From NCBI GenBank assembly GCA_047967505.1, contig CM106539.1: 64,000 bases of DNA, one strand, 5' to 3'. The notes beneath the pieces are model-generated. The model did no database searches, was not told the origin of the DNA, and saw only the letters and a program-made list of their open reading frames with translations. Made by a program: the position numbers and the translations under genes. Shown here in pieces: positions 10,788-22,879 of this stretch. Numbering within the stretch: position 1 is the first letter of the stretch; each line of letters starts with the position of its first letter. Origin of the DNA: Dipteris shenzhenensis (Eukaryota > Polypodiophyta > Polypodiopsida > Gleicheniales).

Positions 10788-11392
10788 TGATTAGACACTG
10801 TCTAGATTGGATAAGACCTTCATCATGACCAATGAACAAAGATTCTTTAGATATAAATATGTAATCTGGTGATTAGACACTGCCAGAGGTCCTGGGTAAG
10901 ACCTTCACCTTTATGTCTTCTCATTGTACAAATGATTCCCTCACAAGGAAGTGTCAACCTCCACTTAGATAGTGCGATCATGATAGCCACTCACTCTATA
11001 TAAGAGCATCCTTGGCTCATTTGCAAGGCAGAGTCTGCCTTCGAGAGCTTGTATACTTCAGTCGTCTTGAGCAATATATTCAGCTTCCTTACCTCCTTGT
11101 CTTCAGTTTTCCTTACACTCCTTATCGCCCTAGTTCTTTGCATGCCTCTCTCATATCCACCACTCGTCATAACTTACGAGTCGTTCTTTGCCACTAAACA
11201 TTCCTCCCCTCTTCTGTGCACATCTCCTCCTATCACCTTCCTAGTTTACATTTGCTTCATCCACGCCTCATCCTCTATATTTGCTTTCTCCCTGTCCCTT
11301 GGCATTGTTCTTGGTTCCCGCTCTCACTCTGTCTAGACCTCTCATACTTCCTTACCACTCCATCGATCGGATTTTCCCTGTCTCCATTTGTT
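10788..11392 (+). promoter_or_regulatory. EPRV-1 copy A intergenic region: promoter and leader
   Basis: Non-coding region equivalent to the caulimovirid promoter. Two imperfect copies of a block containing ATTAGACACTG and TAAGACCTTCA lie at about 10788-10915. A TATA box (TATATAAG) is at 10997-11004. A pyrimidine-rich leader follows to 11392, where sequence jumps into the capsid-upstream region just where the primer binding site should begin (compare 13386). The primer site is therefore lost in this copy. Confidence 0.75.
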
Positions 11393-11472
11393 AATAGAGC
11401 CCTTCGTGATCCCATTGAAGTTCTACCTAAAATTCCTTTTCTGCCCAAGCTTCCTCCTCCACTGCCACTGTA
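11393..11472 (+). other. EPRV-1 fragment: displaced Pro-rich segment
   Basis: An 80 bp piece matching the Pro-rich segment near 14817-14895, fused to the viral leader on its left and to inverted capsid sequence on its right. Both junctions recur in inverted form at 16558-16631. Confidence 0.8.
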
Positions 11473-12805
11473 GAATATGAGAGTTCTTCTGAAGTCTCAA
11501 AGTCTCTGGTGCAAAAGCTTTTGTTGAATTCTCGCCCTTGGGCTTTGGAACTGCGCCCAACAACTGGGGCATGTAATTTTGGAAGAGGAGGCTCCTCCTG
11601 TATATCGTCAGAGCTACCGAAAGATATTTCGATGCCGACATGGAAGGGGCTACATCAGCGAGGATAATTCATTAGGTTGTAAACATTGGGGTCATCTTCA
11701 TCAGACCTTACAGAGCAAGAGTGGTCACCGGAGTAATCATAGGAATCATGGAGCTGACAATGGAGGCACTACTGAGTGTCAGATTCGGAACACTCTAGGA
11801 TTAACTCCAGGATTAATTCATTAGAATTGCCTTGTGATATGACCTCCCAGCACTCAAGATGAGCGACCATAGCAAAGAAACCTTTTAATTGTTTTTGTTG
11901 AGGATTCGGAGTATTTTCGGTGCAGTCACAGGCAAAATGGCCTTTTTTGCCACAAATAAAACATCCAATGGACTTACTTGACCTTGCAAAATGGCGGTAA
12001 GAAACCGCTATGGGCATCTATAGTAGTGCCATCTCCAGTGGATCTTGCAGACCTCTGGGAAGACCATGGAGCCACAGGCACACTTAGAACATTGAGGCTT
12101 GGTAGACTGGGATTGGCAAGAGGAACAGGCATAAGATGTAGTAGGCAGGCATAAATTGCGATGGCCTACAAATTGCTCACAAATAGCGGGAGAGGCAATA
12201 CCAATCTTTTCTAGCTTCTTTCAAAGCGTATATTATGTACATTGTCATCGGATATACACTTGAACCATTTGAAAGAAGTTGGCAAAAGTGAAATTAGCTA
12301 CCATCTTCTGTACCTCTATAGGCTTATTGTCAATATTTATAATCTTGGTTTGAGCTTTGATGAGTGTCATCACTACTTCACCAAGTCGATGTGGAAGGCT
12401 ATATAGGTAGTGCCGTTTGGCAGAGGTATCTGCAAAAATTCCTGCACGATATACAAGCTATTGTACATGTGCATTGTAAGCTTCCAATTGGAAAAGATCA
12501 CACAACTTCAAAGTAGAAAATTCATTTGATGCCTGAGCTCTGTCATCTGTGAATGTAGGAAGGAATTGATTAGAGATGGCAGCAATGAGAGCATCAGGTG
12601 CATTTCGTTGGTGGTTGCCATCCACACTAGAAAAGATCTCCTCTTTAAATTCAGCAGACAAGAACTCCCACCAATTTGCAATGACACCAGTAAATCCCAT
12701 TGTGGTTTCCACGATAGCATCTTGGGGATTCCAATGATAGATAGTCACCAAGAACATCATATGGCCGTAGAAAATCTTTAAAATATCCTTCATAGCCTAT
12801 GGAGA
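11473..12805 (-). pseudogene. EPRV-1 inverted capsid fragment with intact zinc knuckle
   Basis: The minus-strand counterpart of the capsid region. It includes ILKIFYGHMMFLV and IYHWNPQDA (12793-12690), NWWEFLSAEF, NAPDALIAAI, and the zinc knuckle CFICGKKGHFACDC (11963-11922) with perfect C-X2-C-X4-H-X4-C spacing. The longest open stretch is 12793-12458. Frame changes break the rest. It joins plus-strand intergenic sequence of copy B within about 12806-12830. Confidence 0.75.
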
Positions 12806-12829
12806 CCCCTACTACCATTTTAAATATTT

Positions 12830-13385
12830 TAGAGATAAATATGTAATCTAGAGATTACTACACTGCCCGAGGTCCCAGGTAAGACCTTCACCTTTATGTC
12901 TTGTCATTGTACAAATGATTCCCTCACAAGGAAGTGGATCATAGCTCAACCTCCACTCAAACAGTGCGATCATGATAGCCACTTAGCTCTCTCTATATAA
13001 GAGCACCCTTGGCTCATTTGCAAGGCAGATTCTGCCTTTAAGAGCTTGTATACTTTAGTCATCTTGAGCAATATATTTAGCTTCCTTGCCTCCTTATCTT
13101 CGGTTTGCCTTGCACTCCTTACCGCCCTGGTTCTTTGCATGCCTCTCTCATATCTGCCATTCGTCATAACTTACGAGTTGTTCTTCGCCGCTGAACATTC
13201 GTCCCTTGTTTTGTGCACATCTCCTCCTATCGCCTTCCTAGTTTACATTTGCTTCATCCACACCTCATCCTCTGACTTTGTTCTCTCCCTGCCCCTTGGC
13301 ATTGTTCTTGGTTCCTTCTCTCACTCTGTCTAGACCTCTCATACTTCCTTGCTACTCCATCGATCAGATTTTCCCAGCCTCCATT
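12830..13385 (+). promoter_or_regulatory. EPRV-1 copy B intergenic region: promoter and leader
   Basis: Close homologue of 10849-11392. It carries the ACACTGCC/TAAGACCTTCA block, a TATA box (TATATAAG, 12994-13001) and a pyrimidine-rich leader ending at the primer binding site. This is the only lineage-1 copy where promoter, leader, primer site and movement protein remain in native order. Confidence 0.75.
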
Positions 13386-13398
13386 TGGTATCAGAGCC
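13386..13398 (+). promoter_or_regulatory. Primer binding site of EPRV-1 copy B
   Basis: TGGTATCAGAGCC, complementary to initiator Met-tRNA, the primer used by Caulimoviridae. It lies just upstream of the movement protein region. Confidence 0.88.
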
Positions 13399-13419
13399 TT
13401 GACCATTCTCTATGCGTAA

Positions 13420-14215
13420 GTTCCAAAAGGCACTAGGAGAGCTCCCTGTTGAGGGCTAGAAAGAGCCGTGTAGTGGTTGGATAGATTTGTTTCAGAATTT
13501 GGGTTATCAATATATACATTATGGTTGCTTTGTTTTTTCTATTGAGCCTCTCTTTCATATGGGTGTAAATGCCACTTGTATGGTGAGTCTTGTGGATACA
13601 CGTCACTTTAATCTTAAAGATGCACGTATAGGCTTAGTGCATGGTAGTTTTAATAGAGAACCTGTACATACTATAGTGTACCCCAACTTTAAGATGTCTC
13701 TCACAGATCCTCATTTGTGTAGCGCACTTCATTTATATGTATAGATTAAGGGTTTATCTATGAAACCAAAGTCTAAACATTGTGCAATCCATGTCCGTTC
13801 TATCAATTATTTAGTGTGTACTATTAATCTTGTTCCTAGACATGTGAATACAAAGGATGAGTGCATTGTTTATGGTAAGATCAATGCTGAAGTCACAAGG
13901 TTCAAGTTTGATGCTCAAGCTGAGTGGGAGAAGGACCATCAGTAGGTGATTAACAAAACCTCATCTCAACTCCGAACATTTCAAATAGAAGACGCTCCAT
14001 CAAAGTCGATGATACAGCTTTGCTCCCCTCGAGATCATGGTAAATGGGTTATGTGTTTATCATTTCCATCTTCCTCCCATGTCTCGATAATAGGAGTCCT
14101 AGACGATACTCATGACAATGCTTCCGAAGTAGTTCAAGACCTGCCCCTTGAGAAAGCAGAAGCCATTCAAGATGGGGTAACTTCTATGGCAGCTTCACAC
14201 TTTCCTTAGCCTTCA
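13420..14215 (+). pseudogene. EPRV-1 copy B: 30K-type movement protein region
   Basis: Cell-to-cell movement protein of plant pararetroviruses, acting at plasmodesmata. It shows YQYIHYGCFVFSIEPLF (about 13510), SLVDTRHFNLKDARIG (about 13590-13630) and YPNFKMSLTDPHL (about 13685), the usual order of the 30K fold. Open stretches are 13487-13744, 13760-13945 and 13946-14209 in one frame, separated by single TAG codons at 13742 and 13943. I see no in-frame ATG just upstream of the first stretch. A movement protein is what separates this family from Ty3-gypsy retrotransposons. It is non-functional because of the stops. Confidence 0.75.
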
Positions 14216-16557
14216 GTATAGGTGCTCGACTATGGCCCAGTCCCACTCAAACTATGAGAACATCACAGCATCTGAATGCATACATCCATGCTCATGGTTC
14301 AGCCTATCCAATGGCTTAGATCTTCTAGTTTCCAAGCAACCTTCAAAGGTGGTTCTCTAAAGTTGGTGCATGCTTCATATGCACTGACAGACAAGGAAGA
14401 CAACAACATGCATGTAGAACAATAGCAGCTCAACTGGTGCAACTCCCACAACCTTGCTATGCACAGGTATGTTTGGATGCATGTTATATAGCACTCTATG
14501 ATCTTCAATTGGCTGTAGGCAAGCTCGATAATAATATCCATATTGTTTTAGACAAGCTCGAGCACCTCCAACAAGGCCATGCATCTTTTTCTCAACAATC
14601 TATATATAAATCCTTTCCCCCTTGATTGCCACCTTCCTCTGCTAGCCCCATCAATGAGTTTTCAATCCACCCAAGGCACCTAGCCTTATGCATTGGCCAC
14701 TTCAATTCTCCTCTACTTACACTATTGTAGACAACATTGCATCTCTCCAAGATTCTGACCTTTCTGATGATGAACCTACTTGCCATATCCGCGAATGGGC
14801 TGATCCTGATCATCCTGTTAATAGAGCCCTTCGTGATCCTATTGAAGTTCTACCTGAAATTCCTTCTCTGCCCAAGCTTCCTCCTCCACTACCACTATCA
14901 CCACCACCTTCTCCACCTCTGCTTCTCGACTCTCCTCCATCGTCTTCTAGCTCCTGCTCTGTAGTTTCTTCCTCCTCTGCAGATTTCCAATAGATCTTGT
15001 ATATCAACCAAGGCATCAAGCTTGAGCCCATGGATGAAAATCCCATTTCTACTATAGCACAAGACCAACCTTCATAACAGTCATAGTAACCTTGGTACGG
15101 TCGTTGCACAGAATTCCATGATGCTCCCCGATCACAGTTTATGCAAGCCGAGATTCAAACACACTTCACTGATGGTGATCTCGATGAGCAATCTGATCTT
15201 CAACGATGCTTTCAACACATGTCATTCCCCGAGTCTATTCTAAATATTGACGCCATATCTCCACAGGGCATGAAGGATATTTTAAAGATTTTCTACAGCC
15301 ATATGATGTCCTTGGTAATTATCTATCGCTGGAATCCCCGAGATGCTGTGGTGGATACCACAAAAGGATTTACTTATGTCATTGCAAATTGGTGGGAGAT
15401 CTTGTCTGCTAAATCTAAAGAGCAGATCTTTTCTAGTGTGGATGGCTACCACTAGCCAAATGCACCTGATGCTCTCATTGTTGCCATCTCCAATCAATTC
15501 CTTCCTACATTCACAGATGACAAAGCTCAGGCATCAAATGAATTTTCTGCTCTGAAGTTGTGTGAGCTTACAATGCAGATGTACAGCAGCTTGTATATTG
15601 TGCATTCATTTTTGTGGATACCTCTGCCAAACGGCATTACCTGTACAACCTTTTGCATCGACTTCGTGAAGTAGTGATGACACTCATCGAAGCTCAAACC
15701 AATTTTTTAAATATCGACAACAAGCCTATAGAGGTACAGAAGATGGTAGCTGATTTCACTTTTGCCAACTTGTTTCAAATGGTTTAGGTGTATATCCGAT
15801 GACAATGTATAGAATATATGCTTCAAAAGAAGCTAAAAAAGATTGGTATTGCCTCTCCCGCTATTTGTGAGCAATTTGTAGGCCATTGCAATTTTTGTCC
15901 ACCTACTACATCTTATGCCCATTCCTCTCACCAATCCCGGTGTACCAAGCCTCGACGTTCTAAGTGTGCCTGTGGCTCCATGGTCTTCCTAGAGGTTCAC
16001 AAGTTCCATTAGAGACGGCACTACTCTAGAGGCCCACAACACATTCTTCACTGTCGTTTTGCAAGGCTAAGTCCAATGGATGTTTTTTTTGTGGCAAGAA
16101 AGGCCATTTCGCTCGTGACTGCACGAAAAAGCCTGGCAATCCTCAGCAAAAACAATTAAAAGGTTTCCTTGCTATGGTCGCTCATCCTTAGCACTGGGAG
16201 GTTGTATCACAAGGCAGTTCTAATGAATCAATCCTGGAGCGTTCCGAATCTGACACTCAGCAGTGCCTCCGTCGTAGATCCCTTTGTAGCTTTAAATGGC
16301 TCAAGGCCTAGTAGGTGCCCTCAATGAGTTTTATTTGGGGGATTAATTAGATGATTATTCTTGTCGATGCGGCCCCTTCCATGTCGAGATCGAAATATCT
16401 TCTGGCTACTCTGACAATATACAAGAGGAACCTCCTCTTCCAGAGGTACATGCCCCAGTTGTTGGGCATAGTTCCGATTGAGGCAGAGCTCGAGGATGAG
16501 GATTCAACAAAAGCTTCCACACCAAAGACTTTGAGACTTTGGAAAAACTCTCAGATT
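14216..16557 (+). pseudogene. EPRV-1 copy B: linker, capsid and zinc knuckle
   Basis: Runs from the linker (ALYDLQLAVGKL near 14490) through the Pro-rich segment (14817-14985, PLPLSPPPSPP) to the capsid (MSFPESILNIDAISP near 15220, IYRWNPRDA near 15320, open 15141-15455). It ends with a zinc knuckle CFFCGKKGHFARDC at 16081-16122, which keeps all four metal ligands. Stops and frame changes occur throughout. At 16557/16558 it joins an inverted Pro-rich fragment, the same breakpoint as at 11472/11473. Confidence 0.75.
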
Positions 16558-17220
16558 CTATAGTGGTAGTGGAGGAGGAAGCTTGAGCGAAAAAGGAATT
16601 TTAGGTAGAACTTCAATAGGATCATGAAGGGCTCTATTAACAAATGGAGACAGGGAAAATCCGATCGATGGAGTAGCAAGGAAGTATGAGAGGTCTAGAC
16701 TGAGTCAGAGCAGGAACCAAGAACAATGCCAAGGGATAGGGAGAAAAAAAGTTAGAGGATGAGGTGTGGATGAAGCAAATGTAAACTGGGAAGGCGATAG
16801 GAGGAGATGTGCGCAAAAGGGGGGAGGAAAATTCAGCAACGGCGAAGAACAACTCATAAGTTATGACAAATTGCAGATATGAGAGAGGCATGCAAAGAAC
16901 CAGGGCGGTAAGGAGTGTAAGCAAACTGAAGACAAGGAGGCAAGGAAGCTGAATATATTGCTCAAGACGACTGAAGTGTATAGGCTCTCGAAGGCAACAG
17001 ACTCTACCTTGTAAATGAGCCAAGGATGCTCTTATATAGAGAGAGCTAAGTGGCTATCATGATCACACTATCTCAGTGGAGGTTGAGCTATGATCCACTT
17101 CCTTGTGAGGGAATCATTTATACAATGACAAGACATAAAGGTGAAGGTCTTATCCAGGATCTCAAGTAGTGTCTAATTACCAGATTACATATTTATCTCA
17201 TGCTTAACTACAAGGATCTC
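16558..17220 (-). promoter_or_regulatory. EPRV-1 copy C: inverted Pro-rich fragment plus intergenic promoter
   Basis: 16558-16630 is a minus-strand Pro-rich fragment. 16631-17220 is the minus-strand intergenic region with a TATA box (complement of 17031-17038) and the promoter-proximal repeat block (17140-17180). It is the mirror image of 10788-11472 in content and in junctions. Confidence 0.75.
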
Positions 17221-18360
17221 CTTCTCAATTGAATGATAATTTAGTTCTGCTCCTTGAAATGTTCCAGAGCGATAGGCACAGAGGATCTCCTAGGTTGGAG
17301 TACGCTCAAGCAGAACGACACCCCAAAAGTGGTCTGAAGCATCTGTTTCACTAATCAGGGTACCAGAAGCAGAAGGGATGTTGAGAGTTGGCAGATGTTG
17401 TACATTTTCTTTGATATGTTGAACTACTTGAGTTTGGTTCGAACCCCAAGGAGGACTGTCTTTTCGGAGGCATAGTTGAAGATGAAACTGGTCTCTGGCA
17501 AGCTATTCATAGAAAGGACCAATCTAGTTTAGGCACCTGAGGAATTGTTGCAATTGGGTGCAATCCCAAATCTCATCAAGAAAGGCTAAGAGGGCCTTAA
17601 GGACATGCTCCTACATTTGGATGGCTCCCTTATGTATGTGGACGCAAAGGAATTCAATTGTCTCTTGGCCGATGGTAATCTTTTTGGCTAAGAGTGCCAA
17701 TCCTTTGGCTTTAAACAAGTCATACACAATCATTAAATGTTTGAGGTGGGAATTATACCGGGGCAGTTTTAAGACCAAATGGAAGAACCACAAACCCTGT
17801 TTTATGGCGGTCTTCAGGCTGGAGGCCAGGCTAGAGGCTGCGACCTGCCAAAACCTTTCCTTCAAGTCAAACTTGGAGAAGATGGCTGAACCAGATATCT
17901 TTTGCATCAAGTACTCTTTATTTGGAATAGGGTAAGAGACAGAGATTAAACATTTATTGAGCGTCTTGTAATTAATCAGCAGCCATTTCTTACCCCTTTT
18001 TTGCTCGAACTACTTGTTGACGTAGAAGGCTATTGCTGCCCATTCAGACTTGGAGTGAGAGATGAGGCCCATATCTAGGAGTTCCTAGATTTCTTGATTG
18101 CACAACCTTCTGTCTTCTTGTGTGAAACCATACGGACTCTCCTCGAAAGGTTTGGACACTTCTTGTAGGGGGGGAGAGACCTTATGTTGGAAGATATGCT
18201 TGAATGCAAGAGGAGACTCATTGCTGCAATCACGAAGAAACTTTTCCTACATATCTTATAGGGAAGACAAAAGATGTAGAGTATGCGTGGAGGTGCACAG
18301 ACTCTTTTGCTCATCTTCTTGGAGAAGGCTGTTGATATATTCTTCTAACTATGTTTCCTA
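17221..18360 (-). pseudogene. EPRV-1 copy C: RNase H and reverse transcriptase, active site deleted
   Basis: Minus-strand reverse transcriptase/RNase H remnant. FSKFDLKERFWQV (about 17870) keeps the first catalytic Asp. Sequence then jumps near 17755 from the segment after this motif to NSHLKHLMIVYDL, so the part carrying the YIDD-type motif is missing. Other stops and frame changes are present. It lies between the inverted intergenic region and the protease remnant, in native viral order. Confidence 0.75.
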
Positions 18361-18990
18361 AAGAGGGCATTGTGTATCATCAATTGCCTAGGGGCTGAAT
18401 GTTGCTGGTAAGGCATTGGGGAGGCCACATGCCCATTGGGGTCATACTCCAGAGGAGGCTTAACATAATCAAGGGAAAATGGAGAGGAGCACTGGTGGAC
18501 GACTTTCAAATCTTCCTCAAGAGGCTTCAAAACCTTCTTCAAATGTTCCCTGGTAGGAAGATGAACACGCATAACTTGGATGGTTAATACCATCTCACTT
18601 GTAGAGAAGCCGAAGGGAAGGTGACGGTTGAGGAAGTCATTGCGAATAACAAGGTCAACTCCTTGTGACTTGAGCTGATAGAAATCAATAGTGGTAGAGT
18701 GCCCAGTTAGAGAAATGGCAATATTTGATGCAAATATTTTGCATACGATCAATCTGCCGCACATGGTGGATCCTCTCATTTGATCATGGGGCTCCAACTC
18801 TTGCTAGCATTTGGAGGGAAGAGCGCGGTATTTACAAATGTTAAATCCTACACCAGTATCAACCAAAACAATAAGCATATATGGAGTAAAACCTGCAGGC
18901 TGAATCTGGACGCTGATGAGCCAGGTCTTCATGGGGTTGCAAATTGGCTTAACAAGCTACTAGAAGAAGTCGTGTAGGGAAAGCACACTT
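18361..18990 (-). pseudogene. EPRV-1 copy C: aspartic protease region
   Basis: Protease segment on the minus strand. LVDTGVGFN is readable at about 18865-18840, followed by an open stretch 18797-18345 with IDFYQLKSQGVDLVI and RNDFLNRHLPFGF. The DTG active-site triad is kept but the flanking frame is broken. Confidence 0.72.
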
Positions 18991-20520
18991 ATAGAGGGAC
19001 CAGTGTCTGTTGCAAGAGAGTGTAATTTGCATTAGGTGAGATGTTCACCTACTTTTCTATCCAGGGAGTCAATAGAAGCCTACAACTTTGTACAATTGTC
19101 GGCGATTATTTTAAGATGGACACGGAGTCGGTATGCTAATGCCTAAACTTTCAAACTGGTCAAATCACGTAGGGCATTGCCTTGCGGAGCTAGTAGAAGG
19201 TTGGAAAGGAGGGGCTAGAAGAGAAAGTGTAGTAATATGTGTCTTCCAGAAGGCAGAAGGAAGAAAACTAGGAGAAGAATCATGTGTACAGTATGAGGAG
19301 GCCTAAAAACGGATGGACCAGAATATTGATCTGCTGGTGAGAGACAATAGATTGGAGTGGCAAGAGAAGAATTTGAGAGTTCTTCCAAAGTCTCAAAGTC
19401 TCTAGTGTGAAAGCTTCTGTTGAATCCTCATCCTTGGTCAACCGGAACTATGGAACTATGCCCAACAACTAGGGCATGTACTTCTGGAAGAGGAGGTTGC
19501 TCTGGTGTATCGTCAGAGCTGCTGGAAGATATTTCGATGTCAACATGGAAGGGGCCATGTCGACGAGGATAATTCATGAGGCTATAAACATTGGGGTCAT
19601 CTTCATCAGACCTTACAGAGCAGGAGTAGTCATAGGAGTAATCATAGGAATCATGGAGCTAACAATGGAGGTTGCTGAGTGTCAGATTCAGAATACTCTA
19701 GGATTGATTCATTAGAACTTCCTTGTGATACGACCTCCCAATGCTTAGGATGAGGGACCATAGCAAAGAAATCTTTTAATTGTTTCTATTGAGGATTCCG
19801 AGGCTTTTCGGTGTAGTCACGGGCGAAATGGCCTTTCTTGCTGCAAATAAAACATCCAGTGGACTTACTTGACCTTGCAAAATGGTGGTGAAGAAACTAC
19901 TATGGGCATTTAGAGTAGCACTCTCTCTGGTGAATCTTGCAGACCTTTGGAAAGGCGGTGGAGCCACAGGCACACTTAGAACATCGAGGCTTGGTAGACC
20001 GAGATTGCGAAAGGAATAGGCATAAGATGTAGAAGGTGGGCAAAAATTGCGATGGCCTACGAATTACTCACAAATAGTGGGAGAGGCAATACCAATGTTT
20101 TTTAGCTTGTTTCAAAGCATATATTTTCTACATTGTCATCGGATATACACTTGAACCATTTGGAAAAAGTTGGCAAAAGTGAAACCAACTACCATCTTCT
20201 AAACCTCTGTAGGCTTGTTGTCGATATTGCTAATCTTGGATTGAGCTTCGATGAGTGCCATCACTGCTTCACCAAGTCGATGCGAAAGGCTATGTAGGTA
20301 ATGTCGTTTGGTAGAGGTATCCACAAAAATTCCTGCACGATATGCAATCTGTGGTACATGTGCATTGTAAACTTCCAATCGGAAAAGATCACACAACTTC
20401 AGAGCAAAAAATTCATTTGATGCCTGAGCTCTGTCATATGTGAATGTAGGAAGGAATTGATTAGAGATGGTAGCAATGAGAGCATCAGGTGCATTTGGTT
20501 GGAGGCGGAGAAGGTGGTGG
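18991..20520 (-). pseudogene. EPRV-1 copy C: capsid C-terminal half, knuckle broken
   Basis: Minus-strand capsid remnant. The zinc knuckle near 19857-19815 reads CFICSKKGHFARDY, so its last Cys is lost. An open stretch lies at 20732-20199 and includes NAPDALIATISNQFLP. At about 20512 sequence jumps straight from this point into the Pro-rich segment, so the capsid N-terminal half present in copies A and B is deleted. Confidence 0.7.
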
Positions 20521-21200
20521 TGACACTGGCAGTGGAGGAGGAAGCTCAAACAGAAAAGGAATTTCAGGTAGAACTTCAATAGGATCATGAGGGCTCTATT
20601 AACAGCATGATCAAGATCAGCCCATTTGCGGCTATGGCAAGTAGGTTCATCATCATAAAGGTCGGAATCTTGGAGAGATGCAATGCTATCTACAATAGTG
20701 TAAGCAGAGGAAAATTGAAGTGGCCAAAGCATAAGGCTAGGTGCCTTAGGTGGACGAAAAAGTCATTGATGGGGCTAGCAGAGGAAGGTGGCAATCAAGG
20801 GGGAAAGGATTTATATATAGACTATTGAGAGGAAGATGCATGGCCCTGTTGGAGGTGCGGGAGCTTGTCTAAAACAATATGGATATTTTTATCGAGCTTG
20901 CCTATAGCCAATTTTGAAGATCATAGAGTGCTGTATAACATGCATCCAAACATACCTACATAGATAGGTTGTGCAAGTTGCACCAGTTGAGCTGCTACTG
21001 TCCTACAGGCATGTTTTTGTTGTCCTTGTCTGTCAGCGCATATGGAGCATGCACCGACTTTAAAGAACTATCTTGAGAGGAAGCTTGGAAACAAGAAGAT
21101 CTAGGCCATTGTACAAGCCGAACCATGAGCATTGGATGTATGCATTCAGATGCCGTGATGTTCTCATAACGTGAGTGGGATTGGGCCGGATGATTGACCA
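20521..21200 (-). pseudogene. EPRV-1 copy C: linker and movement protein C-terminal end
   Basis: Minus-strand continuation toward the 5' end of the viral genome: Pro-rich segment, linker (mirror of 4211-4600) and the region after the movement protein core (21000-21190). It ends where the GA microsatellite begins. It shares private differences with copy A (for example the segment at 20755 versus 4425) rather than with copy B. Confidence 0.65.
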
Positions 21201-21239
21201 TAGTCGAGCAGCTGTAATGAATGCTTACATAAGGGAGGG

Positions 21240-21247
21240 AGAGAGGG

Positions 21248-21295
<48 letters not shown>

Positions 21296-21421
21296 GAGAG
21301 AGAGAGAGTGGAAGGGAGAGAGAGGGGCATGGGCACCGCGAGAGAGGGAGTGGGAGAGAGAGGAGAGAAAGAGTAGGAGAGCAAGAGAGAGTGGGAGGGA
21401 GAGAGAGGGGCACGCTACCGT

Positions 21422-21465
<44 letters not shown>

Positions 21466-21541
21466 TGGGAGAGAGAGTAGAGAAAGATAGAGTGGGAGAG
21501 AGTAGGAGAGCGAGAGAGAAGAGAGAGAGGCACAACATGCA

Positions 21542-21589
<48 letters not shown>

Positions 21590-21689
21590 GAGAGAGAGAG
21601 AGAGAGAGAGGGGAAATGAAGAGGAGGGGAGAGAGTAAATAAAGATGAGAGGAAATGTAGACTAGAGGGGAGAGGAAATAAAAAGGAGA

Positions 21690-21726
<37 letters not shown>

Positions 21727-21850
21727 AAAAAGAGAGGGAGAGGAGAGACGAGAGAGAGAGAAGCATACTAGAGTGAGAGAGAGAGAGAGAGACAAGAAGA
21801 TGCGAAGCATACTAGCATGAGAGAGAGAGAAGAAGAAGAAGAAGAGAGGA
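21240..21850. repeat. GA-rich microsatellite block
   Basis: About 600 bp of (GA)n with interruptions, purine-rich on the plus strand. Pure runs occur near 21250-21290, 21427-21461, 21544-21580 and 21690-21722. The long open frames here are an artefact of dinucleotide repetition. Confidence 0.95.
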
Positions 21851-22083
21851 GATGAGAGAGATTGACGAGAGATGGATAAGAGATGAAAATTTAGAGAGGG
21901 AGGGCACAAGAGCGTACAATCAAAGAGAGAAAATCTTACCAATGAGGAGGAGAAATGAGTGGGCGATGATCAAGGAGAGATGAAGGAGAGATGTTTTGAT
22001 GGAAGAATTTGGGAGCTATGATCAATGAGGCATATTAGAGGAGATTGGTGTGTGATTTAGTCGAAACTTAAACAAACAAAACT

Positions 22084-22315
22084 ATAAACCTTGGTGTTTG
22101 AAAAGAGAAACATGTGGAAACTTGAATTTCAAATTTCTCGCCTTTTTTTAAACTATGAATCCTTGTGCTTGAAAAGATAAACGTGTGGAAACTTGAAAAT
22201 TGTGATAAAAGACAACCTTGTGTTTGAAAAGACAAACATGTGGAAACTTGAAAAGTGTGAAAAGACAAACGTGTGCGAAAAGGAAAACTTGTGGAAACTT
22301 GAATTTTAAATTTTC
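22084..22315. repeat. Short degenerate tandem repeat
   Basis: Four or so imperfect copies of a unit containing TTGTGTTTGAAAAGACAAAC and GTGGAAACTTGAA. I see no coding potential. Confidence 0.7.
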
Positions 22316-22479
22316 CTTTTTTTTAAAATTTAAAATGAGTTTCACTTCCATTTTCAATTTAGTAGTTTAAAGAAAAACATCAGCAAACCACCTGGATCAA
22401 AAACAAAGCAAGCTTGTACTCTATGCCTCTGCTTTCCCTTGCGTTGGAATATAGAAAGTATAATGTTAATTTTATTACA

Positions 22480-22870
22480 TTTTTTAAATTTTTAAAAGTA
22501 GTTTAACTTACATTCGTTATTATTACTTTAATTTATTTCTTTTTAGGGAGAATTAATATATTCTTCTAGGTAAATATTAAGATTTTAATTTTAAGTCTAT
22601 TTTCTCAATTTTATATTATTTTTTCATAAACTTTAAGTTAAATTAAATTTATTTATATTTCAAATTTTGTGATTTCAAAATTTTAAGTCTTATTTTCTTA
22701 ATTTTATGTTATTTTTTCATAAACTTGAAGTTAAATTGAATTTATTTATATTTCAAATTTTGTGATTTCAAACTAATAAGAATTTACTTTGTCAAAGTTT
22801 AAACTTCTTATGATTGTGAATTTTAAATTCTTATTAGTTTTAAGTTAAATTAATTTGAATTAAAAAAGAG
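22480..22870. repeat. AT-rich tract with a tandem duplication
   Basis: AT-rich sequence. A block of about 90 bp (about 22597-22690) ending in CAAATTTTGTGATTTCAAA is repeated at about 22691-22772. No genes seen. Confidence 0.7.
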
Positions 22871-22879
22871 TTTGGGGGT

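Noticed and set aside
11049-11336. Hydrophobic Leu/Ser-rich ORF that recurs at 13046-13333 and 17023-16637
   Set aside because: It is the viral leader translated. It recurs because the copies are homologous, and the composition is that of a pyrimidine-rich leader.
21164-21942. Long Ser/Leu- or Arg/Glu-rich open frames in the GA block
   Set aside because: Products of dinucleotide repetition, on both strands, with no family signal.
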